Counted from the stretch's first letter, positions 1 to 12,593 are shown. The stretch: 64,000 nt of DNA from Myrica gale (GCA_963930655.1 OZ005620.1:6153001-6217000), one strand, 5' to 3'. Notes: generated by a model from the sequence alone, not told the origin. Made by a program: numbers and translations.

Positions 1-81
1 TATTGCTTTATGGCTTCAGACTGCTTTCTTTCTATGTACGATCTCTATCTCAACTCAAAGTGTACTAATCTTTTTCCCCAG

Positions 82-3000
82 CTCAAGTACGGGCCAAGGA
101 TCTATCAGAAGATTTCTGGGCCTGAGATAGATACAAAATTTAGTGCTGACCGCTACCATATCTGCAAGGAAGATTTCAACTTTCTTTGGGTTCGCACAAC
201 GGACTTCTCTGTTACGAAGTCAATTGGACAATCAACTTCATTTTTCTGGGAAATCGAGGGAGGATTATCGGCTTCAGATATTTTTAATAGTTTCCCACGT
301 TATAGAGAAGATACAAGGGAGCTTATTTTAGAGGACGGGGAGGAATTCTGTTCTACATCTGAGATAGTTCCTCTTGTCAAATGCAAATCAAGCTCTAACT
401 TAGCATATGAAATCCTTTTCCAGCTCAATTCCCTTGTCCATACCCAAAAAATTTGTCTTGGTGCAGCTGATGCTGATCTGATTGAGATACTTAGCAGAAT
501 AAATGTTGAAACTGCTCTTATGATTCTTCAGAAGTTGCACAAGCTAAATTATACTTGTTTTGAGCCTGCATCATTTGTAAAGACCCAATTACATGTCCTA
601 GGAAGAAACTGTAGAAGTGTTCCCCCGTCTTCCTACAAAAGGTTAGCAGATCATAATGTAATGAGTTGTCACAGAGCCCTAATCACCCCAACAAAGATTT
701 ATTGCTTGGGTCCTGAGATTGAAACTTCCAATTATGTCGTGAAGAATTATGCATCCTATGCTTCAGACTTTATGAGAGTAACTTTTGTTGAAGAGGATTG
801 GAGTAAGCTTCCAGTAAATGCGATTTCGACAAGTATCCAGCGAGGAATCTTTTCCAAACCTTTCAGAACTGGAATATATCATAGGATATTGACTGTTCTT
901 CAAGACGGGATTGTCATTGGAACGAAAAGATTTGAATTTCTAGCTTTTTCAGCTAGTCAACTCCGGTCAAATTCTGTTTGGATGTTTGCTTCCAATGAAA
1001 AAGTAAAAGCAGAAGATATTAGGGAATGGATGGGGTGTTTCACCAAGATTCGAAGCATATCTAAATGTGCTGCAAGGATGGGCCAATTGTTCAGCTCCTC
1101 TTTCCAAACTCTTGATGTCCCCATACAGGATGTAGAGATTATTCCTGATGTCAGAGTGACTTCAGATGGAGTTGACTACTGCTTCTCAGATGGCATCGGA
1201 AAAATATCTTTGGCTTTTGCTAGGCAAGTTGCTCAAAAGTGTGGATTAAATCAAACTCCTTCAGCATTTCAAATTCGATATGGTGGATATAAAGGTGTTG
1301 TCGCTGTTGACCGTAATTCATTCCGGAAGCTATCTTTGCGCAGTAGTATGCTTAAATTTGAATCAAAAAATAGGATGCTTAACATCACTAAATGGAGCGA
1401 TTCCATGCCTTGCTATTTGAATCGGGAAATTATTTCCCTCTTATCTACCTTGGGAGTGAAGGACGAAGTACTTGAGGCAATGCAACAAGAACAATTGTGT
1501 CTGCTGGGGAAAATGTTGACAAATAGGGAAGCGGCTTTAAATGTCTTAGAGAGCTTGAATGGATCAGATTCTAGAAACATTCTGGTGAAGATGCTGCTTC
1601 AGGGTTATGAACCAAATCAGGAAGCTTATCTCTCAATGATGCTTCAAGCACATTTTGAGAACCTCTTGTCTGATTTGAAAACTAGATGTCGAATATTTGT
1701 TCCAAAGGGCCGGATCCTGATTGGTTGCCTGGATGAAACAGGTATTTTAGACTATGGCCAAGTTTATGTACGCATTACCATGACAAAAGCTGAACTACAA
1801 TCTCAGGACCAGAGTTGCTTGCAGAAGGTGGATGAGACAACATGTACAGTAGTAGGGAAGGTGGTCGTAACCAAAAATCCTTGTCTTCACCCAGGAGACA
1901 TCAGAGTCCTTAAGGCTATCTATGAAGTGGACTTAGAGGAGAAGGGTTTGGTGGATTGCCTCGTCTTCCCTCGAAGAGGCAAACGGTACAGCTCACGTTT
2001 TTAGACTTCAATTATTATTTTTACATTTGTGTTGGAGTCAACAATTTTGTATTCACCAGATATGATATGAGATGCAATTACTAGAACCATTCTATTGCTC
2101 TCAATATCTTCCTACCCAATGATTTGGCAATACCATGAAGAATAAATTTTCTATGTTAGTACACCATTCTAAAGTGTTTTGGGTTTTCAGATCATTATGA
2201 ATTACCAGAATCAGGTTGACAGGTTGTGTTTCCGGCCTATGAAATGTGATCAGGCCACACTTTCATCTTGTCACTTTATACAGAATTTCAAGATATGGAT
2301 ATCCTATTATCGACTTAGTTTTGGTGGGAACTTTAGATTCCCATGGATTATCCATTGGTTATTATTTATAGCCAAACCAAGTTTTTAACTGGAAGGCATT
2401 GCTGGGCTGAGCTGAGTTTACCAGTGTTTTTCTTACTTCTGTTTTCTTTTTCCTTGGTGATGCATTTAAACTTGATGTAATCAGTCATAGCACCAACAAT
2501 TGATCTGATGCCTTCTCACAGCAACAGGTTACCTAGTGTCCTGGTTAGCAACTTACTCCTGAAGCCTTCTTCCCCTGTGAAAAAAAAAATCAAGTTTGCT
2601 TTTCTGTCTAACCATCTTCATGCACCTACCATCCTGTTCTGTTGAAGCACCTAACCTGCAGTGGACATGTCATTTCCTTCTACAATTTTTTCTGTCTAAC
2701 CTTTTTTTTTTGCTCTGTGTTATTAGAGCATACATAGTAGAGCACGAAGAGATGGTTAACACTTTTGGTCCTTAAATGGATAATAATTGTGGCTGACAAT
2801 TTTTGACCTCAGGCCACATCCAAATGAATGCTCTGGTGGTGATCTTGATGGAGACCAATTCTTCATCAGCTGGGATGAAGATCTCATACCCTGTGAAATT
2901 GAACCCCCCATGGACTACACAGGGAGAAGACCTCGTGTAATGGATCATGATGTGACCTTAGAGGTAGATATCTAAACCAGTTTTAACCTACAATGTCATA

Positions 3001-3838
3001 ATTAAACTCCCATGATTTTTTTCATATCTTAATTCTTATTCTTTTCTGTACAAAAATTCAGGAAATTCAAAATTTTTTTGTTAACTACATGATCAATGAT
3101 ACGTTGGGTGCCATCTCTACTGCACATTTAGTTCTTGCTGACCGGGAGCCAAATAAAGCTCGGAGTCAAAAATGTCTAGAGTTGGCCAACCTTCACTCCA
3201 TGGCTGTTGACTTTGCAAAGACTGGTGCACCAGCTGAAATGCCGAGGGCTTTAAAACCAAAGGAGTTTCCAGATTTCATGGAGAGGGTAGAAAAACCCAT
3301 GTATACCTCCAATGGGGTATTGGGGAAACTCTACCGTGCCATTGTTGACTCAGCAGTGCAAGAAAGGTTGAACTTGGGGTCGGAAGAGGTTGCTCAACCA
3401 GTTTATGATCATAAACTTGAAGTAGATGGTTTTGAGGCCTTCCTTGAAATTGCAGAAAGACACAAGGAACAGTATTTAGAGAGAATGAGCACCTTAATGA
3501 CATATTATGGAGTTGAGAGTGAGGATGAGATTCTAACAGGTAATCTGCGGAGCCGTGCAGTATATTTGCAGCGTGATAACAGGAGATATGGGGATATGAA
3601 GGATCGGATTTTGCTCTCAGTGAAGAACTTACAAAATGAAGCCAGAGAATGGTTTGAAAATAGCTGCAAGATGAATGAACAGCAGCAGCTGGCCTCAGCA
3701 TGGTATCATGTAGCTTACCACCCAAGTTACCGCGGGGAAGGTTTTAATTGCTTGAGCTTTCCGTGGATCTTAGGTGATATTTTGCTGAACATAAAATCTG
3801 TAAATAGCAGAAAGGTTCGTGCAGAAACATGTATATAG
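82..3838 (+). CDS. RDR2: RNA-dependent RNA polymerase 2 (RDR2), 5' partial
   Basis: RDR2 copies Pol IV transcripts into double-stranded RNA, which becomes 24-nt siRNA for RNA-directed DNA methylation in the nucleus. Exons read as 82-1985, 2813-2963 and 3062-3838, giving 943 residues to a TAG stop. The first 81 bases look like intron: a pyrimidine-rich tract ends in AG at 80-81, so the ATG at position 10 is not the start. The N-terminal region, including any RRM-like domain, lies before the window. The catalytic loop DLDGD is in exon 2, about residues 645-649 of the visible part, inside RPHPNECSGGDLDGD. The donor after 1985 splits the Arg codon of RPHPNEC correctly. Assignment to RDR2 rather than RDR1 or RDR6 rests on the stretches MDHDVTLEEI, ISTAHLV and SFPWILGDILL, recalled from the Arabidopsis RDR2 family. 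No lesions seen in the visible coding part. Confidence 0.95.
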
Positions 3839-5639
3839 CCAATTTGCATTCAGAAATTCTAGGAATCTCATGTGATTGGGAAGGTACTTAGGGCAATTAT
3901 TTCCGCAGATGTTTAGATTGCTACCCAAATGTGTGCCTGAAGCCACTGATTGAAAATGCCGACTTTCAGAAGTCATTTGCAGATGTTGCATGTAATATTC
4001 TGAAGAATAATCTTATCTATCTTCGTTGCAAGTCTTGAGTATACGTTATACAAAGGAGACAGTTTCCTGAGTTCCAGACAACAAAGTAACCTGGAGAACA
4101 AGTTTTGTGTATCTGTACTCTGATTGGTTTCTAAGTGATGTAAGCGAAGGAAACTTGGAAAGCATCGGCTTTGTTTGAGCAGTGCATCAAGGTGACCAAG
4201 TAGATAAAGATTGACTTTAGAATCTGATACTTTGTTGGGAGTTCAAAGGTTGACCTAAAAGATGTTTTCTATGGGCAAAATCGTACCGATCATGTAAAAA
4301 GCAAAAAGAAGAAAAATTGAGAGGGATGTGTTTGTTTTGTTTGCTTTCTCTGCAATGTACGTCACTAGAAAATTAGAAATTAGATTACTTGAGCTGGAAA
4401 GCCTCCAAATGCCCGCCTCCACAAGTAACATAAACCGATTTTCAGATAAAAGATTTTTTTTTTCTAATTTATTGACCAAATTGAATGACCCAATTTGAAT
4501 AGAAATAAAATGTTGTATATCTTACGAATTGAGATCCTCTATCGCTTTTTATTCGAATTGCATGGTAGAATTTAAAAATAAAAAAAACACAACACAAGTA
4601 GGCTTTATTGTAATGCTTAAATTGTCCGAAACTTTATATAAGTAAATATAGATAGCATTAAATAGTGTAGAGTCTACTTATTGTGTTTATCAAATTATAA
4701 ATTCTATCGTACAATTTGAATAGATAATTACCTAGGATATTGATGTATATCTCATATGCTGTGTTATTCTCTATGGGAGTTTGATAAATTGACCATACAG
4801 TTTTGTCACCAAATTTAAAAGGGTGTCTATCTTCATTCAGCCTAAACAAGGTAATTAAATAAGAAATATTGGCGAATTTTGGACTTTTCAATAATACACC
4901 AGATTGACACGTGTCCCCACGTCTTTATTACGAAGCAAGGAGTAGGGAATAAGTCTCTGTCAACTCTTGGCCTCTTTATCATTTATTAAATTTTTAAATT
5001 TAATTAATTTGCACTCAAATAAAATCTCATGATCAAAACTTTGTCATATAGTTTATTTATAATATATGTTACGGTTAGATATATTTTTTAAGAACCTAAA
5101 ATTTTAAAACTCGATATATTAATTAAGGTAGTTGAAAATTATGTTAGAGGTTGTTTTAATAATTTGAGGGGATAAAAAGATTACGCAGAAGTAAGATACC
5201 GTCGAAAAGAACAATTACTTCTTGCTGAGGAGACGTGGCACATTACGCAACTTTAAATCTTCTCTATTTTTACTTTTTAATACACCCCGTTACTTTTTTA
5301 TTAAAAAATTTATCAAGTATTTTTTTTTCTTTATTTTTTAATATATTCTCATAAAAAAATATTACAAATGCTCAAGAAAGTCAAAAGTATCAAAATTTTA
5401 TCCTTAATTTGTTTTAAAAAAATTCGAGTCTGTTTGGTAAGAAGGAAAAGGCAAGGGAAGGAAAGAAAAAAAAAAAAAAAGAGAAAAAAAAGGTACTGAG
5501 AGGTGGAACGTGTGTAACCGATGTTTGGTAGGATGGGAAATGAAGTAGCGAACGAACAAGGGAATGATGGGAGCCAGTCAGCCAGTGAGCTGAGCTGTGG
5601 CTCAGACTCTCAGTTGTCACTTCCTACTTTAAAAAAAAA
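3839..5639. other. RDR2 3' UTR and AT-rich intergenic DNA
   Basis: The first few hundred bases after the RDR2 stop are probably 3' UTR, although no single polyadenylation site can be chosen. The rest is AT-rich DNA with A/T homopolymers, such as an A-run at about 5466-5480. No convincing coding region was found on either strand. Confidence 0.6.
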
Positions 5640-6062
5640 ATGAAAAAAATATATTTTTGACTCCCAAACTACCATAGATTTTATACTTTGCATCATAAAC
5701 TACCAATTTTGATACATTACACCCTCTAACTATCAATTTTTGACACTTTGCACCTTTTTTTAAATTTTGAGACTAAAATGACGATAATGCCCTTGACCTA
5801 TTTTGTATATAGTAAAGATATTATTGTCACTTTATTAATTTCTCAAGGATATTATTGTTAAATGGAGGGTGCAAAGTGTTTAATATTATTAGTTGGAGGG
5901 TGTAATGTGTCAAAATTGGTAGTTTAAGGTGCAAAGTGTCTAATATTGATAGTTTGAGAGTGCAATATCTTAAAGATGATAATTTGAGGTGCAATGTGTT
6001 ACTACCCCAGTAGTTTGTGGGTGAAAAGTGTAAGATCCGGGGTCAAATCCTCTATCCGCAAG
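5640..6062. repeat. fold-back element with reiterated arm units
   Basis: The left arm (about 5655-5765) and right arm (about 5865-6045) are inverted copies. Each arm is itself a series of units about 30 bases long, with the pattern 'TTTGCACC..AAACTA..AATTT.GACAC'. The unit appears in one orientation on the left and reverse-complemented on the right. The centre is unique AT-rich sequence. No clear target-site duplication was found and no coding potential is present. A non-autonomous DNA transposon (MITE or fold-back class) is the likely origin. Confidence 0.65.
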
Positions 6063-7275
6063 CTTTGTATTGCTTCTGAAATTTGCCTAGAAAAAAAATT
6101 AAAAGGGAATGATGGGATACTTTACCCATATCAGTACTGTTTAATTCCCAAACACTCTTTAATTCCGTACAATTTATACTCCGAATAAAACAAAATTTTA
6201 TATTTAATCTTTCATTATTTACTAATGATATTTGTGCAAGGGTGAGCTTCCTTCCACGTGCCTCATTAAGCAATGTTTAAGTTGATTCTCCGTTAGGGTC
6301 TTATCCCGAATCCTAGCTAGAGCTGCATGTTCTCATGTAAGATGCAATCGTATTGGTCCATTTTTTTAAAAAAAATCTTCCTAAGGTGATTATCAAAAGC
6401 ATTTGGAAGGGTACTGAGCTTAAATCAGGTGGGGGCTAAGGTAGCTGGAGCATGTCAATGTAATCCTGCATTTGCTCTGTTTCCGATGTGCTTAGTCTGG
6501 TCATGTTATCGGTTTGTGATATTTAAGATTTTTTTTTTTAATGTAACATTAATATTTGGAGATTTTCTTTATTTGATTTTTTTTTTTAATGTAACATTAA
6601 TATTTGGAGATTTTCTTTATTTAATTCTTTGAAATAAAGAAAGACAAGATTGATTTTCTATAACAGCTTGTGTTAAGTTAAACATTGATGCATCTTGATA
6701 GTTTAGAAATTAAATGTGATAAAATCTGTAGTTCAAAAATTAATTGTGAAGAAATATGTAGTTCAAATTGGTAGATTGAAAATTAAATTTGTAGTTCAAA
6801 TCTGTAGACAACATTTGGGTAATAAATCAGAGACTAATAATAAAGATTTTAGATTCCAAGATTAGTTTAAATACACTTAAACCATCCGAACACCCAGTTA
6901 AAATTATAATGAAAAATGTTATTTAGAGACGTGGATAACTCCCAGTTGACTTGCAGAATTGGAGCCTTGGACTCAACATATACCCAGCAGGTCAGACTTT
7001 GTTTACATCCATTAGCTGTAAACTTCTTGTATTACAAGGACAAGCAAAGTCTAAAATAATGCAACCTTTTGGTCCATTCACAACCATTTATACACCGTCA
7101 CCTCACCCCCACAAACATAGATACTTTTAATTAATTAATTTAATATCTAAAATATCAACATTAAAAAAACAAGTAAAATCAAAAGGTGATCTGGCGCCGC
7201 CATGTTGACGTCAGGCAGTCAACCCTTCAGCTCATCCACTGGCGCCACTTAGCCCACGCGGCGCGGCGCATCTTA
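6063..7275. other. AT-rich intergenic DNA with a tandem duplication
   Basis: No gene recognised. A perfect or nearly perfect tandem duplication of about 48 bases lies at about 6527-6622: a T-run followed by AATGTAACATTAATATTTGG, repeated once. This looks like replication slippage. The remainder is low-complexity AT-rich DNA. Confidence 0.6.
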
Positions 7276-7353
7276 CTATGCGAACACCGCCATGTCCTTC
7301 CCGGAATCCAAAGCCGACGAAGACTTCATCGGCATGTGACTCGGGACCGAGGC

Positions 7354-7803
7354 TTACAGGGTCGAGAAGTTCCGGAACAAGGGGTGGTCCTCGTCGGCAT
7401 CCAGGCAATTGTTCTGACCCGACCCCTCGTCGAAGTTCAGCGCGTAACTTAGGGGGTCGTATTGGAACTTGCTCCCGTGCCTGCTCAAGCCGCCACCGAT
7501 CCCAGCACCGCTGCGATTCCTGTTGAATCGACGAATGAAGGTCTTCCATTTCGGCCCCGCGACGATCTCGGACCACTCTCGGAGTTTCTTGAAGGCTTGA
7601 ACGCCACGGAACCACCAGGTCTCCTCGTGGAACTGAGTCGATCGTATCCGTTTCCACCAGGTCAATCCGACGGCGGAGGATCGCCGGGAGCCGACGCAGG
7701 GGATACAGCAGCTGCAACACCTGTTGGCCACGACATCATTCGTTCGCTCTTCGCTGATTGATTCAGAATCTCTGCGCTCCATATTTCGGCCCGATACCTC
7801 CAT
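7354..7803 (-). CDS. small plant-specific protein of unknown function, probably C-terminally truncated
   Basis: A single-exon reading frame of 149 residues starts at the ATG at 7801-7803 (MEVSGRNMERRDSES). It contains a Cys-rich stretch (CCSCCIPC), then tryptophan-rich segments (TWWKRIRSTQF, EIVAGPKWKTFIRRFNR) and FQYDPLSYALNFDEG. These match a family of short plant proteins, sometimes called stress-induced or NHL-related, with no established biochemical role. The family usually continues past 'NFS(S/T)R(Y/F)A'. Here the frame reads NFSTL then TAA at 7354-7356. It then stays open for 25 more codons, with a family-like tail (ASVPSHMPMKSSS...), to a TAG at 7276-7278. Either a nonsense change shortened the protein or an unseen splice removes the stop (a GTAAG lies there). 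No signal peptide or membrane span seen. Confidence 0.75.
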   Translation of the reverse strand: MEVSGRNMERRDSESISEERTNDVVANRCCSCCIPCVGSRRSSAVGLTWWKRIRSTQFHEETWWFRGVQAFKKLREWSEIVAGPKWKTFIRRFNRNRSGAGIGGGLSRHGSKFQYDPLSYALNFDEGSGQNNCLDADEDHPLFRNFSTL

Positions 7804-8045
7804 GGCCGCAGAATATCCGAGGTTTATCAGGGATATGCAGTCTTACGAACCCTAATTCCCTCTCGCTCCCACTCCCAGATGAGAGAGAGAAGTTAAAACT
7901 TCTATACGGGGCGATAGGAGGAGGATTGTTACGGCAAATTAGAGCGACGGGGAAGTCCCGGTGGAGGGATATTTTTAGGAGAGTCCAAGGTAAACTATTG
8001 AACCGGGAGAGCACCTGGATTTCCCGGTGGTTCTACTTCTCTAGT

Positions 8046-8058
8046 CTATCTATATATA
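8046..8058 (-). promoter_or_regulatory. candidate TATA box for the small protein gene
   Basis: CTATATATAG lies about 245 bases upstream of the minus-strand ATG at 7803 and reads as TATATATA on that strand. The spacing suits a leader of about 200 bases. The motif is nearly palindromic, so orientation is inferred only from the gene. Confidence 0.4.
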
Positions 8059-8594
8059 GGGATGGTTACGTGGGAAGGGTGATTTTGGTAAATTCAGTTT
8101 GCTATTAGAGCCGTTGTGGGTTGCGGTGGGGATTTTGCGGTGGGGATCAATGATCGGTGGTTTGCAAGCGGGATCAGGTCAATAAGAGAGTGTAAAGGGC
8201 GGGCCCAGGCTTAGGTGTAATCAAGCATATATTTGGTAGGGTCCACTTCAAAAGAGCAGAGAACAAGGGTCTACAAATGCCAATCGGGAATATGCCAGTG
8301 CTGCCACCCACCAAGACTTGCGTTGGCTTCCTTGTAGCCAATGCCAACGAAAATAACTTGGCGAAAATATATAAAAGTTCCAAAGTTTGAAACCACAAGA
8401 AAAGTATCTGCAAATTGATTCAAGATAAAAAATAACAAGATAAATACAAAGTTTGTTTTCGTGATTTAGGTGAAAATCAATTGAGTACTTGAACTTTTAA
8501 AAAGATTTCTAACGCATAAATGTATCTATATTTTTTTCCCTAACGACATATGTTAGTCAACACTATCCATAGCGTCTTACGTACCCAAGTAGAT

Positions 8595-8991
8595 TGATGA
8601 GGAATTAGGCCCTAGACCAAAAAACATAACTTAAAGTTAGAGTTATCCGAACCATTTTATTAAGTTTTCTACTCAGGTTCTTCTAAGCAATGTGAGATCT
8701 CAACATTTCATCATCCTTCGAAGACCGACGTCCTCGTCGTCTGCGTCTCCAACATGACCTCCATAGGGGGCTTTCACCGGACTTGGGCCTACCTTGGCCC
8801 GTACCGGATCTATAGGGTCGAAAAAAAATAAGTTCATGCCAGCCACCACATGACCTAAGAAAGATGCATGGGCCACCAATTGATGATGAACTTGGCCCTA
8901 GACCAAAAGACATGTATTAAACTTAGAGTTATCCATACCCTTTTATTGAGTTTTCTACTCAGACTCTCCTAAGAAATGTGAGATCTCAACA
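8595..8991. mobile_element. candidate TRIM or small LTR-type element (111-bp direct repeats)
   Basis: Two direct repeats of exactly 111 bases, 8595-8705 and 8881-8991, start TGATGA and end GATCTCAACA, and align along their whole length with scattered substitutions. They enclose 175 bases with no open frame. The outer flanks are TAGAT on the left and TAGAC on the right, an imperfect 5-bp duplication. No clear tRNA primer-binding site follows the left repeat, so assignment to the TRIM class is tentative; a simple segmental duplication is the alternative. Confidence 0.5.
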
Positions 8992-9917
8992 TAGACCTCA
9001 TCGTTCACTAGCACATGTCATTAACGAAAACATATTTTTAACATAAACCTTACCACAAAGACTAATTTACAACTTTCTTTACCTTAGAGATTGATTTGTA
9101 ACTTTCTTATACCACAAGACTGGGTGGATTTATGCCTTTAAACCTTAAGAACTAATTTGATGAGTTTTGAACTTTAGACATTTATTTGATTTTCGTGCAA
9201 ATTACCTAAAAGAATTCTGTATTTATCTAAAAAAAAAAGAGTAAAACTTCTGGAGAATAACCTTCTCATCCTAATTTGGACATTACTGAGCCTGCATGAT
9301 ATTAAGCTCATTCTGTCACGATCCTCAACCAGAACTAAAAAAATTGTCATCTCAGTTTTCGCAGCATGAAGACTGCAAGTTTCTATACACATTTGTGTAC
9401 ATATGACAAGTGGTGATCAGATCTTTTACTCAGTTTCCTACAACTTATATTCCATCAAAAGGTATTCATTCACGTATACTCCACATTTTTCATTCAATTA
9501 GGCAATAAGAAATGGCAGCTCGTCTGCATTGTTTCAACCTCTTCTCATATTTTAGTGAAAGCTGAAATTCTGCAGGAGTACTCACGGTCATTAGCACACC
9601 TTTGCTGCATCCTTTCTCAGTCCAGTAGCTCTCAGAAGTCGCCAGGAGAAGATCCATTTCCAAAGGAAAACAGTTTTTTTTTTCCAAAACCAAAATACGT
9701 CATAGGTAAGCTAAAAGGAATCTTAGAATTATTCATACACAACATAAAAGGCACCCAACCAGAATCAAAATGCACCCTGACTTGACATATTTACAGCCTA
9801 CCACAACCTCCAATATTTAAGTACATCATACAGATTCAGGATCTATGAGCACTCCAGCGTAGAAAATAGTAGTTAATTAGCTTATATTCTTGTGATCCCA
9901 CAGTAACAGAGCTCAAC
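8992..9917. other. intergenic and 3' region of the NFD2-like gene
   Basis: No gene seen. The right part, near 9800-9917, is probably the 3' UTR of the minus-strand RNase III-domain gene. Confidence 0.5.
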
Positions 9918-11344
9918 TTACTCTGCCAGAGCTTTCCCTGCATCACCACCATGAACACTCCAGAAAATCTTTCCAGCATCATCAGACTTCCCTGCGTCAA
10001 TAGCAATAGCACCAAAGATAGCTCGAAAAGCACCACAAACCAGTGCAGGATTTGAAGAATCAGTCTTCGGAGAAACCCGGACCACCTTCTGCAACCCCAA
10101 CCGCATCCCATCCGTCACACAGGAAGATTCCACTTTAGTGATCGCTGCTAAACGGAGGTTCAGCTCTTTTGCAGAAATATCAATATCGTTTCCAAGTAGG
10201 CGGAGAGAGGCTGTCGTTTCGATCACATTAGCACCCAAAATGCTCAATGCTCGGTTGTTCTCTTCAGAGAAGGAGGCGTGAGTCATGGCACGGCGAAGAA
10301 GACCAATGCTCTGGAAATTATAGCTGAAGATAGAAGGAGCACACTACTGAAAAAACAAAAAACAAAGAGAGCAGCTTTTCTTTTTTGGAATTAAGTAATT
10401 AAAAACCAGTGGTACTTGCATCCCAAAAGTTTGGTACAGAAAATAATAATAAAAGAACTATAAAATAAGCTTTTTCTTCCATCAAATATATCTTCCCATT
10501 ACAATAAACATAAAAGAATTCACTTAAATTTTTACTTTTTCGACTCCTATAAACCAAATGTTGGCATTTGCAAATACCACCCAAGTAGTTTTTTTTTCCT
10601 TGGTAAGAACCCACTTAGTAAAAGAGAAAACATTGGAAAAAGAACGTTAGCAAAATCTCTTGGCGAAAAGTTAACCAAATCCAAATGTTTACCACCAAAG
10701 ATTCTGCTTCCACGACTCTGGAAAGTAATAAAGCTTAAAATTTAACAAAATGGGCAACAATGCACCCCAAAACACTGATACTACAATTACCGTGCGAAAT
10801 TTTCCAAAAACCAGCCAACGGAACAAAAACATATATAAGAAACTTGCAATAAATAAATAACCACGGGGGTGTGGAATGTATATCAAGCTAAGACATTAAC
10901 AAGCATAAGAAAAGCAGGAAAATCAACGAAAAGGAAATTTCCAAGTTTTGGTTTTTGTCGGTTTGCTTTGAGGAAAAAAAACAAAACCCACATAGCAATT
11001 CTCTTCATCAGCAACCACACGGAATTGATACTCTAGAAGTGGAAAAAGCGAGAATCAGAAACGAATAAGGCATACCCAATTTGCTTCTGAAGGGTTTCCA
11101 GCGCTGTTGAAAATGGCAACGAGAGCTTGAAGCTCCCCTCATGCACTTCATTTGCCGCGTGGCTCTTCTACACGAAATGAGATTTACCCAAACCAACTAG
11201 TTGATTACTCCCACTTTGGTTTTCGAGCAAATCAAGAGAGAGAAAGAATGAACCGCACAATAACAAACTCTTTACCTGAATATAGGGGAAAATCGCGAGG
11301 AAGAGAGTGGTCGAGACAACGAAAGCGAAACGCCAAGAAGACAT
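9918..11344 (-). CDS. NFD2: RNase III-domain protein, NUCLEAR FUSION DEFECTIVE 2-like
   Basis: Three exons on the minus strand, 11276-11344, 11076-11167 and 9918-10323, join in phase to 188 residues, close to the ~190 of the Arabidopsis NFD2 family. Exon 1 encodes a hydrophobic N-terminus (MSSWRFAFVVSTTLFLAIF) that looks like a secretory signal or membrane anchor. Exons 2 and 3 encode a single RNase III-like fold: LETLQKQIGYNFQSIGLLRR, then AMTHASFSEENNRALSILG, and a helix region ending FRAIFGAIAIDAG. The usual acidic RNase III catalytic signature (ERLEFLGD) is replaced by NRALSILGANV, so catalysis is doubtful. Family members have been linked to karyogamy in the female gametophyte, which is knowledge of the family, not of this gene. 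Donors are GTAAAG and GTATGC; acceptors end GTGTAG and TTCAG. Confidence 0.88.
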
Positions 11345-12593
11345 TTTTCCTCTTTCAGGTTGTGTGTTCGTTTCTTCGTGACGTGTTGACTACGAAATCT
11401 GGGTCACCTCCTCTGCTTCACCAAGTGAAAACCTAAGAAGACACTTTCCCTTTTCCTTTGGATTTCGTTTTTCCTCGAAAACGTACAATATTCCCGTAAC
11501 ACGTAACGCGTTGGTGAAGTGACGTCGAATAAATTACAATACTTTTTTTCCTAAGTGAATAAATTACAATACTTGATCGGCAATTTTCTATTCATAACTT
11601 AGCTAATTTTGGAAAGGATTGAGGTATGAGAGCAAAGAAAAGTAGACTTATTACTGAGTTAAAAAAAAATTACATACTATCTCCAAAAAGCCTAACTTTT
11701 AAATTTTGTATCCCCAACTTTATGATCGTGTGGTTCCACCTTTGATAAAAATCTTTGTAATAATTTCCAGTTCGAAAATTATCTCAGCACTGATATGATA
11801 TAAGGTTGTTATAAATTTGATATTCTCTTCCTATTCCCGTTTTGTAACGGGGCTAAGCTACGGTCCATAGTAGCCCTTTTGGACAGTTTTCTAGGCCGAA
11901 CAGAACAACAGGAGCATTTTACTTTTTGGGCATGCTATTCAAGTGCTTCACTGACAAAAACCATGCCAGTAGAATCTATAAAGAGAAGAGGAAAGAAGCG
12001 AGTGATTAGAGGACAATTACAAAGAGAAGTGAGATCTGACATTCTGAAAAGTATGAAAGTTTTATGTACAATCAACAATGTCTCACTCCAGGAACCTATT
12101 CATTTTGTGGGGATGACAGTAAAAAAGTACCATCCATCCTCATTGGGATTGCCAGGCTGAAAGCTTGGCACCAGGAACACTTCCATACGAGAATGACTTA
12201 GAGCAAAACCAGTTGAAATTCTTTGGTATTGGTTGACTATATCTGAAAGTAACATCTGGATCTTTGTACTAAAAAGGGAAACCCCTCTAATGAATGGTTC
12301 TACTAGATGCCAACAGATACACTGACCAGACCACCTTTCAAATAAATAAAAAAATTCTATGTCAGTCAGCGACAATTCCAGACCACCATAATCCCAGGTG
12401 CTTGTCTTCCTCTCGGAAGGAACCAGGAGCTGCAACAATGAATAAGTTAACATCACACGCGAAGAACAATCCCAATTGCCAAAGTTTGTCCATCTATGTC
12501 ATAAGGAAGCAAAAGGTTATCGAACATAGCTTTCCATTTGAACTCGGCCATACCCACAACATTGATTCTGAACCCTACATCAGTGCCTGCATT
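11345..12593. other. NFD2-like promoter side and TPS 3' region
   Basis: The left part is upstream of the minus-strand NFD2-like gene. About 12100-12593 is probably the 3' UTR of the TPS gene. Short open frames here show no family resemblance and are treated as chance. Confidence 0.5.

Noticed and set aside
10-81. ATG at position 10 as the RDR2 start
   Set aside because: The first 24 codons do not resemble the family and end in a pyrimidine tract plus AG; homology starts exactly after it, so this is intron.
7186-7761. Plus-strand and alternative minus-strand frames over the small stress-type gene
   Set aside because: Shadows of the minus-strand coding sequence in a GC-rich exon; none matches a family.
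12100-12456. 118-codon minus-strand frame downstream of TPS
   Set aside because: Lies in the expected 3' UTR, no domain, no splice signals linking it to TPS.
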